Part shown: piece after piece, positions 7,877 to 18,982 of the stretch
How positions within the stretch are numbered: position 1 is the stretch's first letter
Layout: the number at the start of each line of letters is the position of its first letter
NCBI RefSeq assembly: GCF_902150065.1
Contig: NC_043990.1
Span: 2,891,890-2,955,889 of the forward strand
Length of the DNA: 64,000 bases
From: Myripristis murdjan
Lineage: Eukaryota > Chordata > Actinopteri > Holocentriformes > Holocentridae
Reading direction: 5' to 3'
Made by a program: the position numbers and the translations under genes
The notes under the pieces: generated by a model
What the model was told of the DNA's origin: nothing
Seen by the model: the letters and a program-made list of their open reading frames with translations, nothing else
The model's database searches: none

Positions 7877-8872
7877 CTAGGAGACACCAATCAGCTTAGA
7901 GGGCGGGAAATAAGCAGCTGGCAGTCAGTCAGCGGGCGGTTGGACACCTTTACTGTGTGAGAGTCCATTTTCCCCTTTAGGGACTTTGTGTCAGATGGTT
8001 TTTATGCTCCAGCAGTCACTCACTCACACCCTGTTTCACTTCCCTTTAAGAAGCCTCTCATGCACATCAGCACAGAAATAGTCCTCATATGAACACAAAT
8101 ACATCAATACACATAACAGAAAAAAATAAAAATTATTTGGCTGCTCCATAAAAATTATCACTCATCAATAATGGCGTGTGTCCTTAAATATTTTAAAGAA
8201 TAGAAATAAAATCTAATTTTTATAGTTTAAATAATTTACTGTTTCATCAGCATTATTTATTTATTTTTTTTATTTTTTTTTGTGAAAAGTCAAAGTAAAT
8301 GCACAATACATTGTCGGTTTTAAAGAAATCTGAACATGAGCATCTCTAACTGAGATAAATGTTTGTTGAGCATTTTCAGCCATAATCATTTTCAAGCCAC
8401 AAAATTCTGATCATCAAAACTGATTTTAACCAGCAAACAAACAAAGTAATGCATCAAATTATTTTCATCCCATGTGTTAAAATAAATTATGAGATAAAAT
8501 TAAGAATCAGAAATTTGGCTACATTTTCAGATTTTAATCCTGATCCCCACTCAGTTCAAATTAGTTTTCATTCAGCTTCACATGTCATGTAAAAATACTA
8601 AATTAAAATCAGTTTGGTCAAACAGTCTGAAGGAACCAAAGCTTTGCATTCAACTTTTCTAATTTTGAAGCTGTTCAGTTTTAAACATTTTTCATAATTT
8701 ATAATGAAAAGTCTAAAGAAGTACTGAGTACCAAGAAAAAACAGTGACTATAAGTGATAGAAATGAACAAAATACATTTTAAAAACAACCACTAACACTC
8801 ACACAGAAGAATAAAAGTAACCCAGCAACAGTAACACATTACATGATATTTAATATTTGAGCAAAAACTTAC
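7877..8872 (-). other. J1-C1 intron
   Basis: A 996-bp intron between the J1 donor and the C1 acceptor. It carries enhancer block copy b near the C end and is otherwise AT-rich. It is closely similar along its length to the J3-C2 intron (36770-37772). Confidence 0.85.
7988..8068. promoter_or_regulatory. Putative B-cell enhancer block, copy b (J1-C1 intron)
   Basis: GTTTCACTTCCC at 8033-8044 is the ETS-IRF composite site on the reverse strand, and CAGATGG lies at 7992-7998. It is in the J-C intron, the position of the mammalian kappa intronic enhancer, about 115 bp from C1. Confidence 0.6.
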
Positions 8873-8910
8873 TTCCAACATCCAGTCTGGTTCCTCCACC
8901 AAAAGTCAAC
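8873..8910 (-). CDS. Light-chain J segment J1
   Basis: Encodes [12 protein letters not shown], carrying the FGxG J motif that forms the last framework strand. 38 nt from the RSS heptamer to the donor A|GTAAGT; phase 1 matches C1. It lies 1 kb from C1 and is identical in coding sequence to J2 and J3. Confidence 0.94.
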
Positions 8911-8949
8911 CACAGTGATACAAACTCATTGAGCTGCCGTACAAAAACC
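8911..8949 (-). other. J1 RSS, 23-bp spacer
   Basis: Plus strand shows heptamer CACAGTG 8911-8917, 23-bp spacer, nonamer ACAAAAACC 8941-8949. This obeys the 12/23 rule with the V signals. Confidence 0.93.
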
Positions 8950-9357
8950 TCAGACTGTAGAGAGACACGGCTCTCTCACTTTGTCAGAGAAAGCAAGAAC
9001 TACAAGTCCTCAAGATGCCACTTTAAAGAAATAATCTGGAATCAATGCTTTCTCTCTTTGTTCCAAATAAACTTCATTTTAATAAACTTAAAATGACCTC
9101 AAATTAAAGAAATTTGATCGATCATTTGGATGCAGTTTTTCAAAATCTCCTCTGATTTCACTACTTAGAGATCACTGTTGGTTTAAAATCAGATATCACG
9201 AAAAGTCAAGTTTGTTCATAAGGTGCAAATAATATGAAAAAACTAGACTTTATAAAGTTTCTGAAGAAACTTTGATGTGCTTGCCTTGCGAGCGCCTGGA
9301 CATGTGCAAAATCGCCAGCCCTATGCTGTTTGTGGGTTGTGTAGTGTTGTTGCTCTT

Positions 9358-9428
9358 GCCCAGGTGGGGAGTTGAACCCTGGTCTCCTGCATGGCAGGCA
9401 GAGACACTATCCACTGTGCTACTGGGGC
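9358..9428 (-). ncRNA. tRNA-Gly(GCC)-derived segment, array unit 1
   Basis: Minus strand: A-box-like TGGCACAGTGG, anticodon arm TCTGC/GCAGG around loop CTGCCAT (anticodon GCC), B box GGTTCAACTCC. The acceptor stem has mismatches, so this is a SINE head or tRNA pseudogene rather than a working tRNA. Confidence 0.5.
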
Positions 9429-10651
9429 TTGTGTGGGCGGAGCCAGAAATGAGGCTCTATGAAGCACACAGCATGAGTGACAGTGCTGCTTCTGTGAAAA
9501 ATCACCTAAAAGTAGTGGTCAAACAAATGCTTTTTTTATCAATGATAGTAAGTCCGAGCAGAAAATAAATTATACCATGAGAAAGGCAAGGCTTTGGGCT
9601 TTCAAAGTGTGTCAAAATTATTTTCCAACTCCCAAAAATGCCCACCCTACAGCGAGTTGGAAAAGTGTGTCTTTCTGCTTCTCTCCTGAGACTTTGCATT
9701 CCAGATATAATGGGAGTCTATGGGGGAGAGAGCTGGCACTCCTGCCTCGTTAAGGGTCACAGTTTAAAAAGTTGAAGCTACTTTGCTTTTGTATTTACAT
9801 TTTTCAAAGCAGAACTAGTTTTCCTACTACTTTCCAAAAAATTATGCATGTGGAGTGAAAATTGTGGCCAGGAGAGCAAGTAAAAGACAAAAGTTTTAGG
9901 CGAATTTTAAGGGCTGCTCCACTCTAGCCCTCAGGAATGCCACTCTAGCTCACGCAATACACACTCATTCAAAAGTTAGAGGCGGCTCAAAAATAACTCC
10001 AAACTTAAACTGTGTTTTATGCCAAACTAAAACAGACATGAAAAATTGAAGATGACACACATAAAGTTGAACATCTGCTGAGTCATTTAAGCTTTGAATG
10101 GAGTCTGTGAGCCAAAGAATGAGGGAGCTGTGAGGCTTTGAAAATGCATGAGTGTCTGCCGATTTCCCATTCTTTTTCTATGAGGGCAAAATCGTGATTT
10201 AAATCATGAATTATGAGAAATCGCAAGGTCCGATCGGTTTGAAAATTGACACACCTCTTCTTCTCCACAAGACGCACATTTTTCGTATTTGGTGCGTGGA
10301 CGCAGGTCCAAAGCTCTGGGCCCTGGAGCCTTCTGAAGTTTTGGCCATTCATTTCGGATGGCTGGAATTTTCAGGAAAATTGGAATTTTGAGAATTCCGT
10401 GGGTCGGATTCCTTATAAAAGTAATAGCACACTTCTCCCAATGGGGCCGCACATTTTCCCAATTCATTGTGTGGGCCTAAAACCAAAGCTGTAGGAGGAG
10501 TAGCGCGCCGAAAAAAAGGTGGAATAATAAAAATAACTAGACTTTATAAAGTTTCTGAAGAAACTTTGATGTGCTTGCCTTGCGAGCGCCTGGACATGCG
10601 CTAAATCAGCAGCCCTGTGCTGTTTGTGGGCTGTGTAGTGTTGTGGCTCTT

Positions 10652-10722
10652 GCCCAGGTGGGGAGTTGAACCCTGGTCTCCTGCATGGCAGGCAGAGACA
10701 CTATCCACTGTGCCACTGGGGC
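10652..10722 (-). ncRNA. tRNA-Gly(GCC)-derived segment, array unit 2
   Basis: Near-identical copy of the segment in unit 1, with the same anticodon arm and B box. Confidence 0.5.
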
Positions 10723-11944
10723 TTGTGTGGGCGGAGCCAGAAATGAGGCTCTATGAAGCACACAGCATGAGTGACAGTGCTGCTTCTGTGAAAAATCACC
10801 TAAACGTAGTGGTCAAACTACTGCTTTGTTCTCAATGACAGTAAGTCCGAGCAGAAAATAAAAGGTATCATGAGAAAGGCAAGGCTTTGGGCTTTCAAAC
10901 TGTGTCAAAATTATTTTCCAACTCCCAAAAATGCCCACCTTAGAGCGAGTTGGAAAAGTGTGCCCTTCTGCTTCTCTCCTGAGACTTTGCATTCCAGATA
11001 TAATGGGAGTCTATGGGGGAGAGAGCTGGCACTCCTGCCTCGTTAAGGGTCACAGTTTAAAAAGTTGAAGCTACTTTGCTTTTGTATTTGCATTTTTCAA
11101 AGCACAACTATTTTTCCTACTACTTTCCAAAAAATTATGCATGTGGAGTGAAAATTGTGGCCAGGAGAGCAAGTTTAAGACAAAAGTTTTAGGCGAATTT
11201 TCAGGGCTGCTCCACTCTAGCCCTCAGGAATGCCACTCTAGCTCACGCAATACACACTCATTCAAAAGTCAGAGGCGGCTCAAAAATAACTCCAAACTTA
11301 AACTGTGTTTTATGGCAAACTAAAGCAGACATGAAAAATTGAAGATGACACACATAAAGTTGAAGGTCTGCTGAGTCATTTAAGCTTTGAATGGAGTCTG
11401 TGGGCCAAAGAATGAGGGAGCTGTGAGGCTTTGAAAATGCATGAGTGTCTGCCGATTTCCCATTCTTTTTCTATGAGGGCAAAATCGCGATTTTAAAATT
11501 GAATTATGAGAAATCCTAAAGTCTGATCGGTTTGAAAATTGACACACCTCTTCTTCTCCACAGGACGCACATTTTTCGTATTTGATGCGTGGACGCAGGT
11601 CCAAAGCTCTGGGCTCAGGAGCCTTCCAAAGTTTTGGCCATTCATTTCGGATGGCCGAAATTTTCAGGAAAATTGGAATTTTGAGAATTCCGTGGGTCGG
11701 ATTCCTTATAAAAGTAATAGCACACTTCTCCCAATGGGGCCGCACATTTTCCCAATTCATTGTGAGGGCCTAAAACCAAAGCTGTAGGAGGAGTAGCGCG
11801 CCGAAAAAAAGGTGGAATAATAAAAATAACTAGAGGATATAAAGTTTCTGAAGAAACTTTGATGTGCTTGCCTTGCGAGCGCCTGGACATGTGCTAAATC
11901 AGCAGCCCTATGCTGTTTGTGGGCTGTGTAGTGTTGTGGCTCTT

Positions 11945-12015
11945 GCCCAGGTGGGGAGTTGAACCCTGGTCTCCTGCATGGCAGGCAGAGACACTATCCA
12001 CTGTGCCACTGGGGC
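11945..12015 (-). ncRNA. tRNA-Gly(GCC)-derived segment, array unit 3
   Basis: Third copy in the 1.29-kb units; the two 0.86-kb units lack it. Confidence 0.5.
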
Positions 12016-13126
12016 TTGTGTGGGCGGAGCCAGAAATGAGGCTCTATGAAGCACACAGCATGAGTGATAGTGCTGCTTCTGTGAAAAATCACCTAAAAGT
12101 AGTGGTAAAAAAAAACTGCTTTTTTGTCAATGATAGTAAGTCCGAGCAGAAAATAAAATGTACCATGAGAAAGGCAAGGCTTTGGGCTTTCAAACTGTGT
12201 CAAAATTATTTTCCAACTCCCAAAAATGCCCACCTTAGAGCGAGTTGGAAAAGTGTGTCTTTCTGCTTCTCTCCCGAGACTTTGCATTCCAGATATAATG
12301 GGAGTCTATGGGGGAGAGAGCTGGCACTCCTGCCTCGTTAAGTGTCACAGTGTAAAAAGCTGAAGGTACTTTGCTTTTTTATTTACATTTTTCAAAGCAC
12401 AACTATTTTTCCTACAATTTGATCCTAAATTTATGCATGTGCAGTGAAAATTGTGGCCAGGAGAGCAAGTTTAAGACAAAAGTTTTAGGCGAATTTTCAG
12501 GGCTGCTCCACTCTAGCCCTCAGGAATGCCACTCTAGCTCACGCAATACACACTCATTCAAAAGTCAGAGGCGGCTCAAAAATAACTCCAAACTTAAACT
12601 GTGTTTTATGGCAAACTAAAGCAGACATGATAAATTGAAGATGACACACATAAAGTTGAACATCTGCTGAGTCATTTAAGCTTTGAATGGAGTCTGTGAG
12701 CCAAAGAATGAGGGAGCTGTGAGGCTTTGAAAATGCATGAGTGTCTGCCGATTTCCCATTCTTTTTCTATGAGGGCAAAATCGTGATTTAAATCGTGAAT
12801 TATGAAAAATCGCAAAGTCTGATCGGTTTGAAAATTGACACACCTCTTCATCTCCACAAGATGCACATTTTTCGTATTTGGTGCGTGGACGCAGGTCCAA
12901 AGCTCTGGGCCCTGGAGCCGTCCAAAGTTTTGGCCATTCATTTCCTATGGCAGAAATTTTCGGGAAAATTGGAATTTTGAGAATTCCGTGAGTCGGATTC
13001 CTTATAAAAGTAATAGCACACTATTCCCAATCGGGCCGCACATTTTCCCAATTCATTGTGGGGGCCTAAAACCAAAGCTGTAGGAGGAGTAGCGCGCCGA
13101 AAAAAAGGTGGAATAATAATAATAAA

Positions 13127-13242
13127 AAGAATAAATATGCAAGATTTTAAGATGTGTTGCCTTTTCAAGGCAAGCACATAATAATAAAAAGAAGAAATAT
13201 GCAAGATTTTAAGATGTGTTGCCTTTTCAAGGCAAGCACATA
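13127..13242. repeat. Two tandem hairpin minisatellite copies
   Basis: Two copies of a 58-bp motif with hairpin TTGCCTTTTCAAGGCAA; a third copy lies at 15099-15157. They sit at unit ends of the array. Confidence 0.75.
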
Positions 13243-14960
13243 ACTAGAAGATTGTGCAGTTTCTGGGGAAACTGCGTGGGCAAGCTGGAAGCGTAACCGC
13301 GGCGCGCGGTTTCCGAGCAGAAAATAAAACGTATCATGAGACAGGTAACGCTTTGGGCTTTCAAACGGTGTCAAAATTATTTTCCAACTCCCAAAAATGC
13401 CCGAGAAACGGCAAGTTGAAAACGTGTGTGTTTCTGCTTCTCTCCCGAGACTTTGCATTTCAGATATAATGGGAGTCTATGGGGGAGAGAGCTGGCACTC
13501 CTGCCTCGTTAAGGGTCACAGTTTAAAAAGTTGAAGGTACTTTGCTTTTGTATTTACATTTTTCAAAGCACAACTATTTTTCCTACAATTTGATGCCAAA
13601 TTTATGCATGTGGAGTGAAAATTGTGGCCAGGAGAGCAAGTTAAAGACAAAAGTTTTAGGCGAATTTTCAGGGCTGCTCCACTCTAGCCGCTCAGGAATG
13701 CCAAGAATGCCACTCTAGCTCAACTCCATTAGTGTGTATTGCGTCTGGAATTCCAACTTCAAACCGGAATTGCGGAAAAATGGAACGTCGGATCGGTCTG
13801 AAAATCGAAACCCTGCTTCTTCTCAATAAGACGCACGTTTTTTGTATTTGGTGCGTGGACGCAGGTCCAAAGCTGTGGGCCCTGGAGCCTTCCAAAGTTT
13901 TGGCCATTCATTTCCTATGGCCGAAATTTTCAGGAAAATGGGAATTTTGGGAATTCCGTAAGTCGGATTCCTTAGAAAAGTAATAGCACACTATTCCCAA
14001 TCGGGCCGCACATTTTCCCAATTCATTGTATGGGCCTAAAATGAAAGCTGTAGGAGGAGTTACGGTCCAAAAAACGTACGGAATAATAAATAAAGAAAGA
14101 AACTAGAGGATTGTGCAGTTTCTGGGGAAACTGCGTGGGCAAGCTGGAAGCGTAACCGCGGCGCGCGGTTTCCGAGCAGAAAATAAAACGTATCATGAGA
14201 AAGGTAACGCTTTGGGCTTTCAAACGGTGTCAAAATTATTTTCCAACTCCCAAAAATGCCCGAGAAACGGCGAGTTGAAAACGTGTGTGTTTCTGCTTCT
14301 CTCCCGAGACTTTGCATTCCAGATATAATGGGAGTCTATGGGGGAGAGAGCTGGCACTCCTGCCTCGTTAAGGGTCACAGTTTAAAAAGTTGAAGCTACT
14401 TTGCTTTTGTATTTACATTTTTCAAAGCACAACTATTTTTCCTACAATTTGATGCCAAATTTATGCATGTGGAGTGAAAATTGTGGCCAGGAGAGCAAGT
14501 TAAAGACAAAAGTTTTAGGCGAATTTTCAGGGCTGCTCCACTCTAGCCACTCAGGAATGCCAAGAATGCCACTCTAGCTCAACTCCATTAGTGTGTATTG
14601 CGTCTGGAATTCCAACTTCAAACCGGAATTGCGGAAAAACGGAATGTCGGATCGGTCTGAAAATCGAAACCCTGCTTCTTCTCAATAAGACGCACGTTTT
14701 TCGTATTTGGTGCGTGGACGCAGGTCCAAAGCTGTGGGCCCTGGAGCCTTCCAAAGTTTTGGCCATTCATTTCCTATGGCCGAAATTTTCAGGAAAATGG
14801 GAATTTTGGGAATTCCGTAAGTCGGATTCCTTAGAAAAGTAATAGCACACTATTCCCAATCGGGCCGCACATTTTCCCAATTCATTGTGTGGGCCTAAAA
14901 TGAAAGCTGTAGGAGGAGTTACGGTCCAAAAAACGTACGGAATAATAAATAAAGAAAGAA

Positions 14961-15098
14961 AGAAATAAAGAAAGAAATAGTAGGAATAACATAAGTGTGC
15001 AAGCTGCAGCTTGCCCACTAATAAAGAAATAAAGAAATAAAGAAATAAAGAAATAGTAGGAATAACATAAGTGTGCAAGCTGCAGCTTGCCCACTAAT
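14961..15098. repeat. Two tandem copies with a 16-bp perfect palindrome
   Basis: AAAG/AAAT-rich stretches alternate with two copies of a motif holding GCAAGCTGCAGCTTGC, a perfect palindrome that could form a cruciform. Confidence 0.75.
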
Positions 15099-15205
15099 AA
15101 AAAGATTAAATATGCAAGACTTTAAGATGTGTTGCCTTTTCAAGGCAAGCACATAATAAATATTAATCTCATGGATTAGTAAGAACATGAAATAATTAAA
15201 CTTAC

Positions 15206-15243
15206 TTCCAACATCCAGTCTGGTTCCTCCACCAAAAGTCAAC
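15206..15243 (-). CDS. Light-chain J segment J2
   Basis: Encodes [12 protein letters not shown] with donor A|GTAAG, as J1. It lies 6.3 kb further from C1 because of the array; in the second cluster the two J are 391 bp apart. If J2 is used, the primary transcript to C1 includes the array. Confidence 0.93.
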
Positions 15244-15282
15244 CACAGTGATACAAACTCATTGAGCCGCCGTACAAAAACC
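15244..15282 (-). other. J2 RSS, 23-bp spacer
   Basis: Heptamer 15244-15250 (CACAGTG on plus), nonamer ACAAAAACC 15274-15282. Confidence 0.93.
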
Positions 15283-16976
15283 TCTGACTGTAGAGAGACA
15301 CGGCTCTCTCACTTTGAAAACAACAAACTCACTGAGATCAGCCTCAGGTTTTAAAACTTAATAACAACTGACTGATATATTATCACCAGCCATCAAACTA
15401 TTTCAAAAATGATCAATATTGATTACTTTCATCTGCAATATTTTTGGCAGTGAGACTGATTTCTTCACCAGTGAAATAAACACAATGATTTCTCTCATAC
15501 CCATTTTCTTCTTTTTCATAATTCACAATTATAAAAGTAAAACATGATATCATCAGCATACGGTGATATCTTATGAGTGTGACTTCTAATTTTGGTGATT
15601 GAAATACTTTCATGTGTGTTTAAAGCCTCTACAGGGGGCTGAAGTACTGAGGCCAATAAAACAGATGACAAAGGACATGCCTGATGTTTATATCAAGAAA
15701 AGATGACATTTGACTTAACTGAGAGTTTTTTTTTTTTCATCTACAGTGTTGAGGCTCAACAATCTGAGTTACCATGGTAACTGTTGCCACATCGCTAAGC
15801 CATGAGTCATCATTCCTACAGGATCCTGGTGTGGACAAAATCTCTGCATTCATATGAAAGTGACAATGGAGCTGACATACAGTGTTCAAAGGGCAATGTG
15901 TGCACAGACCAGCAGAATCACTTTGCTTTCCATGATAATTTATTATATCAAGATTTAAATGTTTTATTTATGTTATGTTATAATGTTATATTAATGTTCT
16001 AATAAATATTAATAATAATAATATTAATGTTATATTTTCATGCAGTAACTATTCCTACTGCATTTTTTTCAAATTTCAGTTTTCTTCTTATATTCAATGA
16101 CCTAGTCCTTGATGAATTACCTTTTCTGCTGCAGTGATGTAATTTCACCCCAGGGATGAGTAGTTTAATATTATTTCATCCTAAAATGTCCAATCTGGAT
16201 CTGACCATGTGGCATGTGATTGGCTGTTTGTTACAAACTCTGCCTCTTTCATGCAAACATGCTCAGAAATAAATGAGAAAAAAACTGGTTTGACAGAGTT
16301 GATAATTCCCTTCATGATACTGGTTAGTTATGATCGTCTTTGTCAGGCTTTGTGAAGCAATCTACATCTCTACTTCACAGCTAATATCAAACTGAACACA
16401 GACTCGCTTCATGCAGGAATCCAATTCCAATCTCAGAGGTGAAAGTCCTGTTTCATTGTGACCCATCCACCACAACAACCATCTACCAAAACATGGATTT
16501 TTTTCACCACCTATACTACGGCACGTCACCTCACTTCCCGACACACCACATACGACTGGCAGAGGTCGCTTATTGTTAAAGCCACAGTTCATAATGAGCT
16601 GCTTGTACCTAAGGGATTGTTTTTGGTGGAAGACAGTCTCAAAAATACACAAATTGTTTGAGTTACTATAAATTATGTAAATTATCTTATAACACCATGC
16701 AATGAATTATCTTTGGTCAGGTGGTGTACTGTTTTGTGCCCTGTGTTTGAGTTTGTCTGAAAGTCAATAAGAAATAACAGTAACAAAAAGGACAAAAAAA
16801 ATCCCTTTAATAAACACAATTTGTCTAATGAATGTAATTACATTTATACCTATAAAATCCTATAAAAAAAAAACCTATAAAATAAAATTATGACTTTGTG
16901 TCTTTCTAACAAAGTCTCTAGTGTTTTAGTGTCTCTGCAGCTGTTGAGTCAGATCAGTTCCTCTCCAGCTGAGGGA
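15283..16976. other. J2-V4 spacer
   Basis: Similar to 38279-40046 of the second cluster. AT-rich; no gene seen. Confidence 0.6.
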
Positions 16977-17004
16977 GGTTTTTGTACGACGTTGTTTCAC
17001 TGTG
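16977..17004 (-). other. V4 RSS, 12-bp spacer
   Basis: Plus strand: nonamer complement GGTTTTTGT 16977-16985, 12-bp spacer, heptamer complement CACTGTG 16998-17004, facing the J2 signal. Confidence 0.93.
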
Positions 17005-17572
17005 TGAACGGGAGGCTGTTATCCTGCTGACAGTAGTAAACTCCTGAATCTTCAGCCTGGACTCCACTGATGGTCAGAGTGAAGTCAGTCCCAGATCTAC
17101 TTCCACTAAAACGACTTGAAACTCCAGACTGAAGGTTTGTAGCATAATATATCAGGAGTTTAGGAGCTTCTCCAGGTTTCAGAAGGTACCAGTCAAGCTC
17201 ATTGCCAACACTTGTACTGGTTTTGCATCTGATAGTGACAGTCTGTCCTGGACTAACAGACTGAGATCCAGGAGACTGAGTCAGAGTGATTTCTCCTGAT
17301 GAATCTGGAAAATATCCAAAAGAGCAGAAGGGTTATTGAGACAAATACAGCTTGGAGAAAGATGATGAATATGAAAACAGAAGAGGAGGATTTCTTTAAC
17401 ATGGAGAACAGTTGGAAGAAGGTGAATGCTGCTGGTCTCAGTGTTTCTCCATCACAGCAGAAGATGATTGTAGTAAAGCTGGTTGCATCCTGAAGCCAAG
17501 TTTTCAGAAGAGAGTCTCACCCTGAACAAGGAGCCCCAGGGTGCCCAGCAGGAGAATCTGTGACATCATCAT
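17005..17572 (-). CDS. Light-chain V segment V4 (family C, minus strand)
   Basis: Leader exon 17572-17521 ([17 protein letters not shown]), V exon 17304-17005. Mature part begins [14 protein letters not shown], with [17 protein letters not shown]3 [10 protein letters not shown] and [12 protein letters not shown]3 QQDNSLPF. Open with both cysteines, so probably functional. It shares orientation with J-C and is the V nearest J2, so it would join by deletion, unlike most V here. Its counterpart is V11. Confidence 0.93.
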
Positions 17573-17667
17573 TGTCCTGCCGGCGTGTCAGTGGCTCTGA
17601 AAGGCCTGGACAGCCACTGATCAACACTGGCCTCTTAACGGGTGGAGAGCAGAGAGGCAGGACACAT

Positions 17668-17675
17668 ATGCAAAC
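17668..17675 (-). promoter_or_regulatory. V4 octamer-like site
   Basis: Plus strand ATGCAAAC, 7 of 8 matches to ATGCAAAT, at the same distance from the leader as in other C-family V. The TG tract found before V3, V9 and V10 is nearly absent here. Confidence 0.6.
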
Positions 17676-18477
17676 ACACACAATTATTTGAATGATCCTC
17701 CAGGGAACAGCGGACCAAAACCTTGCTGAGAAGATAGAGGTGACTGTGAATAACAAAGGTCTTTCACATCTGAGCGGCAACAGAGAAAAACTGCTGAAGA
17801 CAAGTGACTCATGACGAGGATAATGTGTTGAGAAACACCATGGTGAGAAGCTGGAATAGTGACTCCAATGCTGAAGGAACAGCTGGAGAAGCAGCTTGAT
17901 TTAGGACGTGGAGGATTTGCCGTCAGTGTGAATGGAACCAGGGGCAGGTAGCTAGGTGAGCGCTTTCTGAGCTGAAGAGCAGATCAGAAAGAGCAGGAAT
18001 CTCAGATCTTTAAAGGGAGAGGCAGTCTGCCAGGCTTTCAGATGGACTGAGAGACGGATACATCTGATGAATAAACATGAGGTGGAGGGGTTTGATTGGT
18101 CTCTGTCCATTTCAGTGTGAAGACCAGAACACTGTGAGGAGAACAACAGGTGGAATATGCAGGCGGAAGCAGACAGGTGGAACTCTATGGTTGAGGCTCT
18201 GAATATGGAAGATGTGAGAAAAGTGAAGGAGGCCAGCAGAAACTTGGCTTGAGTGCGTGGGCGTTATGTGGGTGGTGTCAACCTCAGGGAATAATGTTGA
18301 TAGAAATAGAGAGAAGAAGCAGTGTTGAGAGAAAGATGATGGGAAGGCAAAACGGACTCCTGATGTTGGAGGCCTCTATAGAGCAGAGACATTTTGGGAC
18401 ATCTGGATGAGGCTTGGAGCAGCAGTCAGCTGCTTGGAGAAGAAGCTGATGCTCCTGAAGCATCAGGCTTTAAGGAG
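17676..18477. other. V4-V5 divergent spacer
   Basis: V4 and V5 point away from each other across this region, which is nearly the same as 40748-41551 between V11 and V12. Short open frames exist but no protein family is recognised. Confidence 0.5.
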
Positions 18478-18561
18478 TTTCTGTCAGATGGTTTTTATGC
18501 TCCAGCAGTCACTCACTCACACACTGTTTCACTTCCCTTTAAGAAGCCTCTCATGCACATA
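18478..18561. promoter_or_regulatory. Putative B-cell enhancer block, copy c (upstream of V5)
   Basis: ETS-IRF composite site (reverse strand) at 18525-18536 and CAGATGG at 18485-18491. It lies between divergent V4 and V5. Confidence 0.55.
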
Positions 18562-18857
18562 AACATGATATGAGCTGAAACCCTTTACACTGGAAATTAA
18601 TATTTTTAAAATTTCTCCTCCAGTTGAGGTCATATAAAGGCTATTATTATTTTTTAGTATTCTAGTAGAAAATCGTATTTGTTTACTTTGAGAGCTCAGT
18701 GTAAATGCACATTAATATATTGGAAGTTCTGCAAAAATCTGGAAAAAGAAACATTGACGTATTATAATCAATTATGAATGAATCAATTTAGAAACGTCCT
18801 GATGAGAGTAATGTGTGTCCCTGTTGGAGTGGGTCAGAGCATTTCCATAGAGAGCCA

Positions 18858-18904
18858 CTTTGCATCAGCAGCACCATGCTCCAGTGCTCTGGGAGAGTTT
18901 ATAG
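18858..18904 (+). promoter_or_regulatory. V5 promoter
   Basis: CTTTGCAT 18858-18865 and TTTATAG 18898-18904; second upstream ORF at 18945. Confidence 0.75.
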
Positions 18905-18982
18905 TCCTGAGAGTTGAAGACTGGATGACTGACAGCTGTCCTTCATGACAACAGAAGCCCCAGAAATCCTCCTCATCCAAAC

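Larger units (their letters stand above)
9243..15160 (-). repeat. 5.9-kb tandem array of Helitron-like units between J1 and J2
   Basis: Five head-to-tail units start at 9243, 10537, 11830, 13244 and 14103: three of about 1.29 kb, then two related units of about 0.86 kb. On the minus strand each unit ends with a hairpin (stem AAAGTTTC or GCAGTTTC, 4-nt loop), a 7-8 nt gap, then CTAG and T, the form of a Helitron 3' end (hairpin then CTRR, inserted before T). Internal sequence shows no transposase. The paralogous J3-J4 interval is 391 bp and lacks the array. A non-autonomous rolling-circle family (HINE-like) is the best guess; it is not proven. Confidence 0.6.

Noticed and set aside
9358-9428. 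Functional tRNA-Gly gene
   Set aside because: Acceptor and T stems carry mismatches and the copy is embedded in a repeat, so it is listed only as tRNA-derived.
9325-9568. Repeated plus-strand frame MLFVGCVVLxLLPRWGVEPW in three array units
   Set aside because: It is antisense to the tRNA-derived segment, and its conservation is explained by the tandem repeat.
9243-15160. CRISPR-like or satellite array
   Set aside because: Units of 0.86-1.29 kb with hairpin ends and a fish immunoglobulin setting exclude CRISPR; unit differences and ends fit a mobile element better than a plain satellite.
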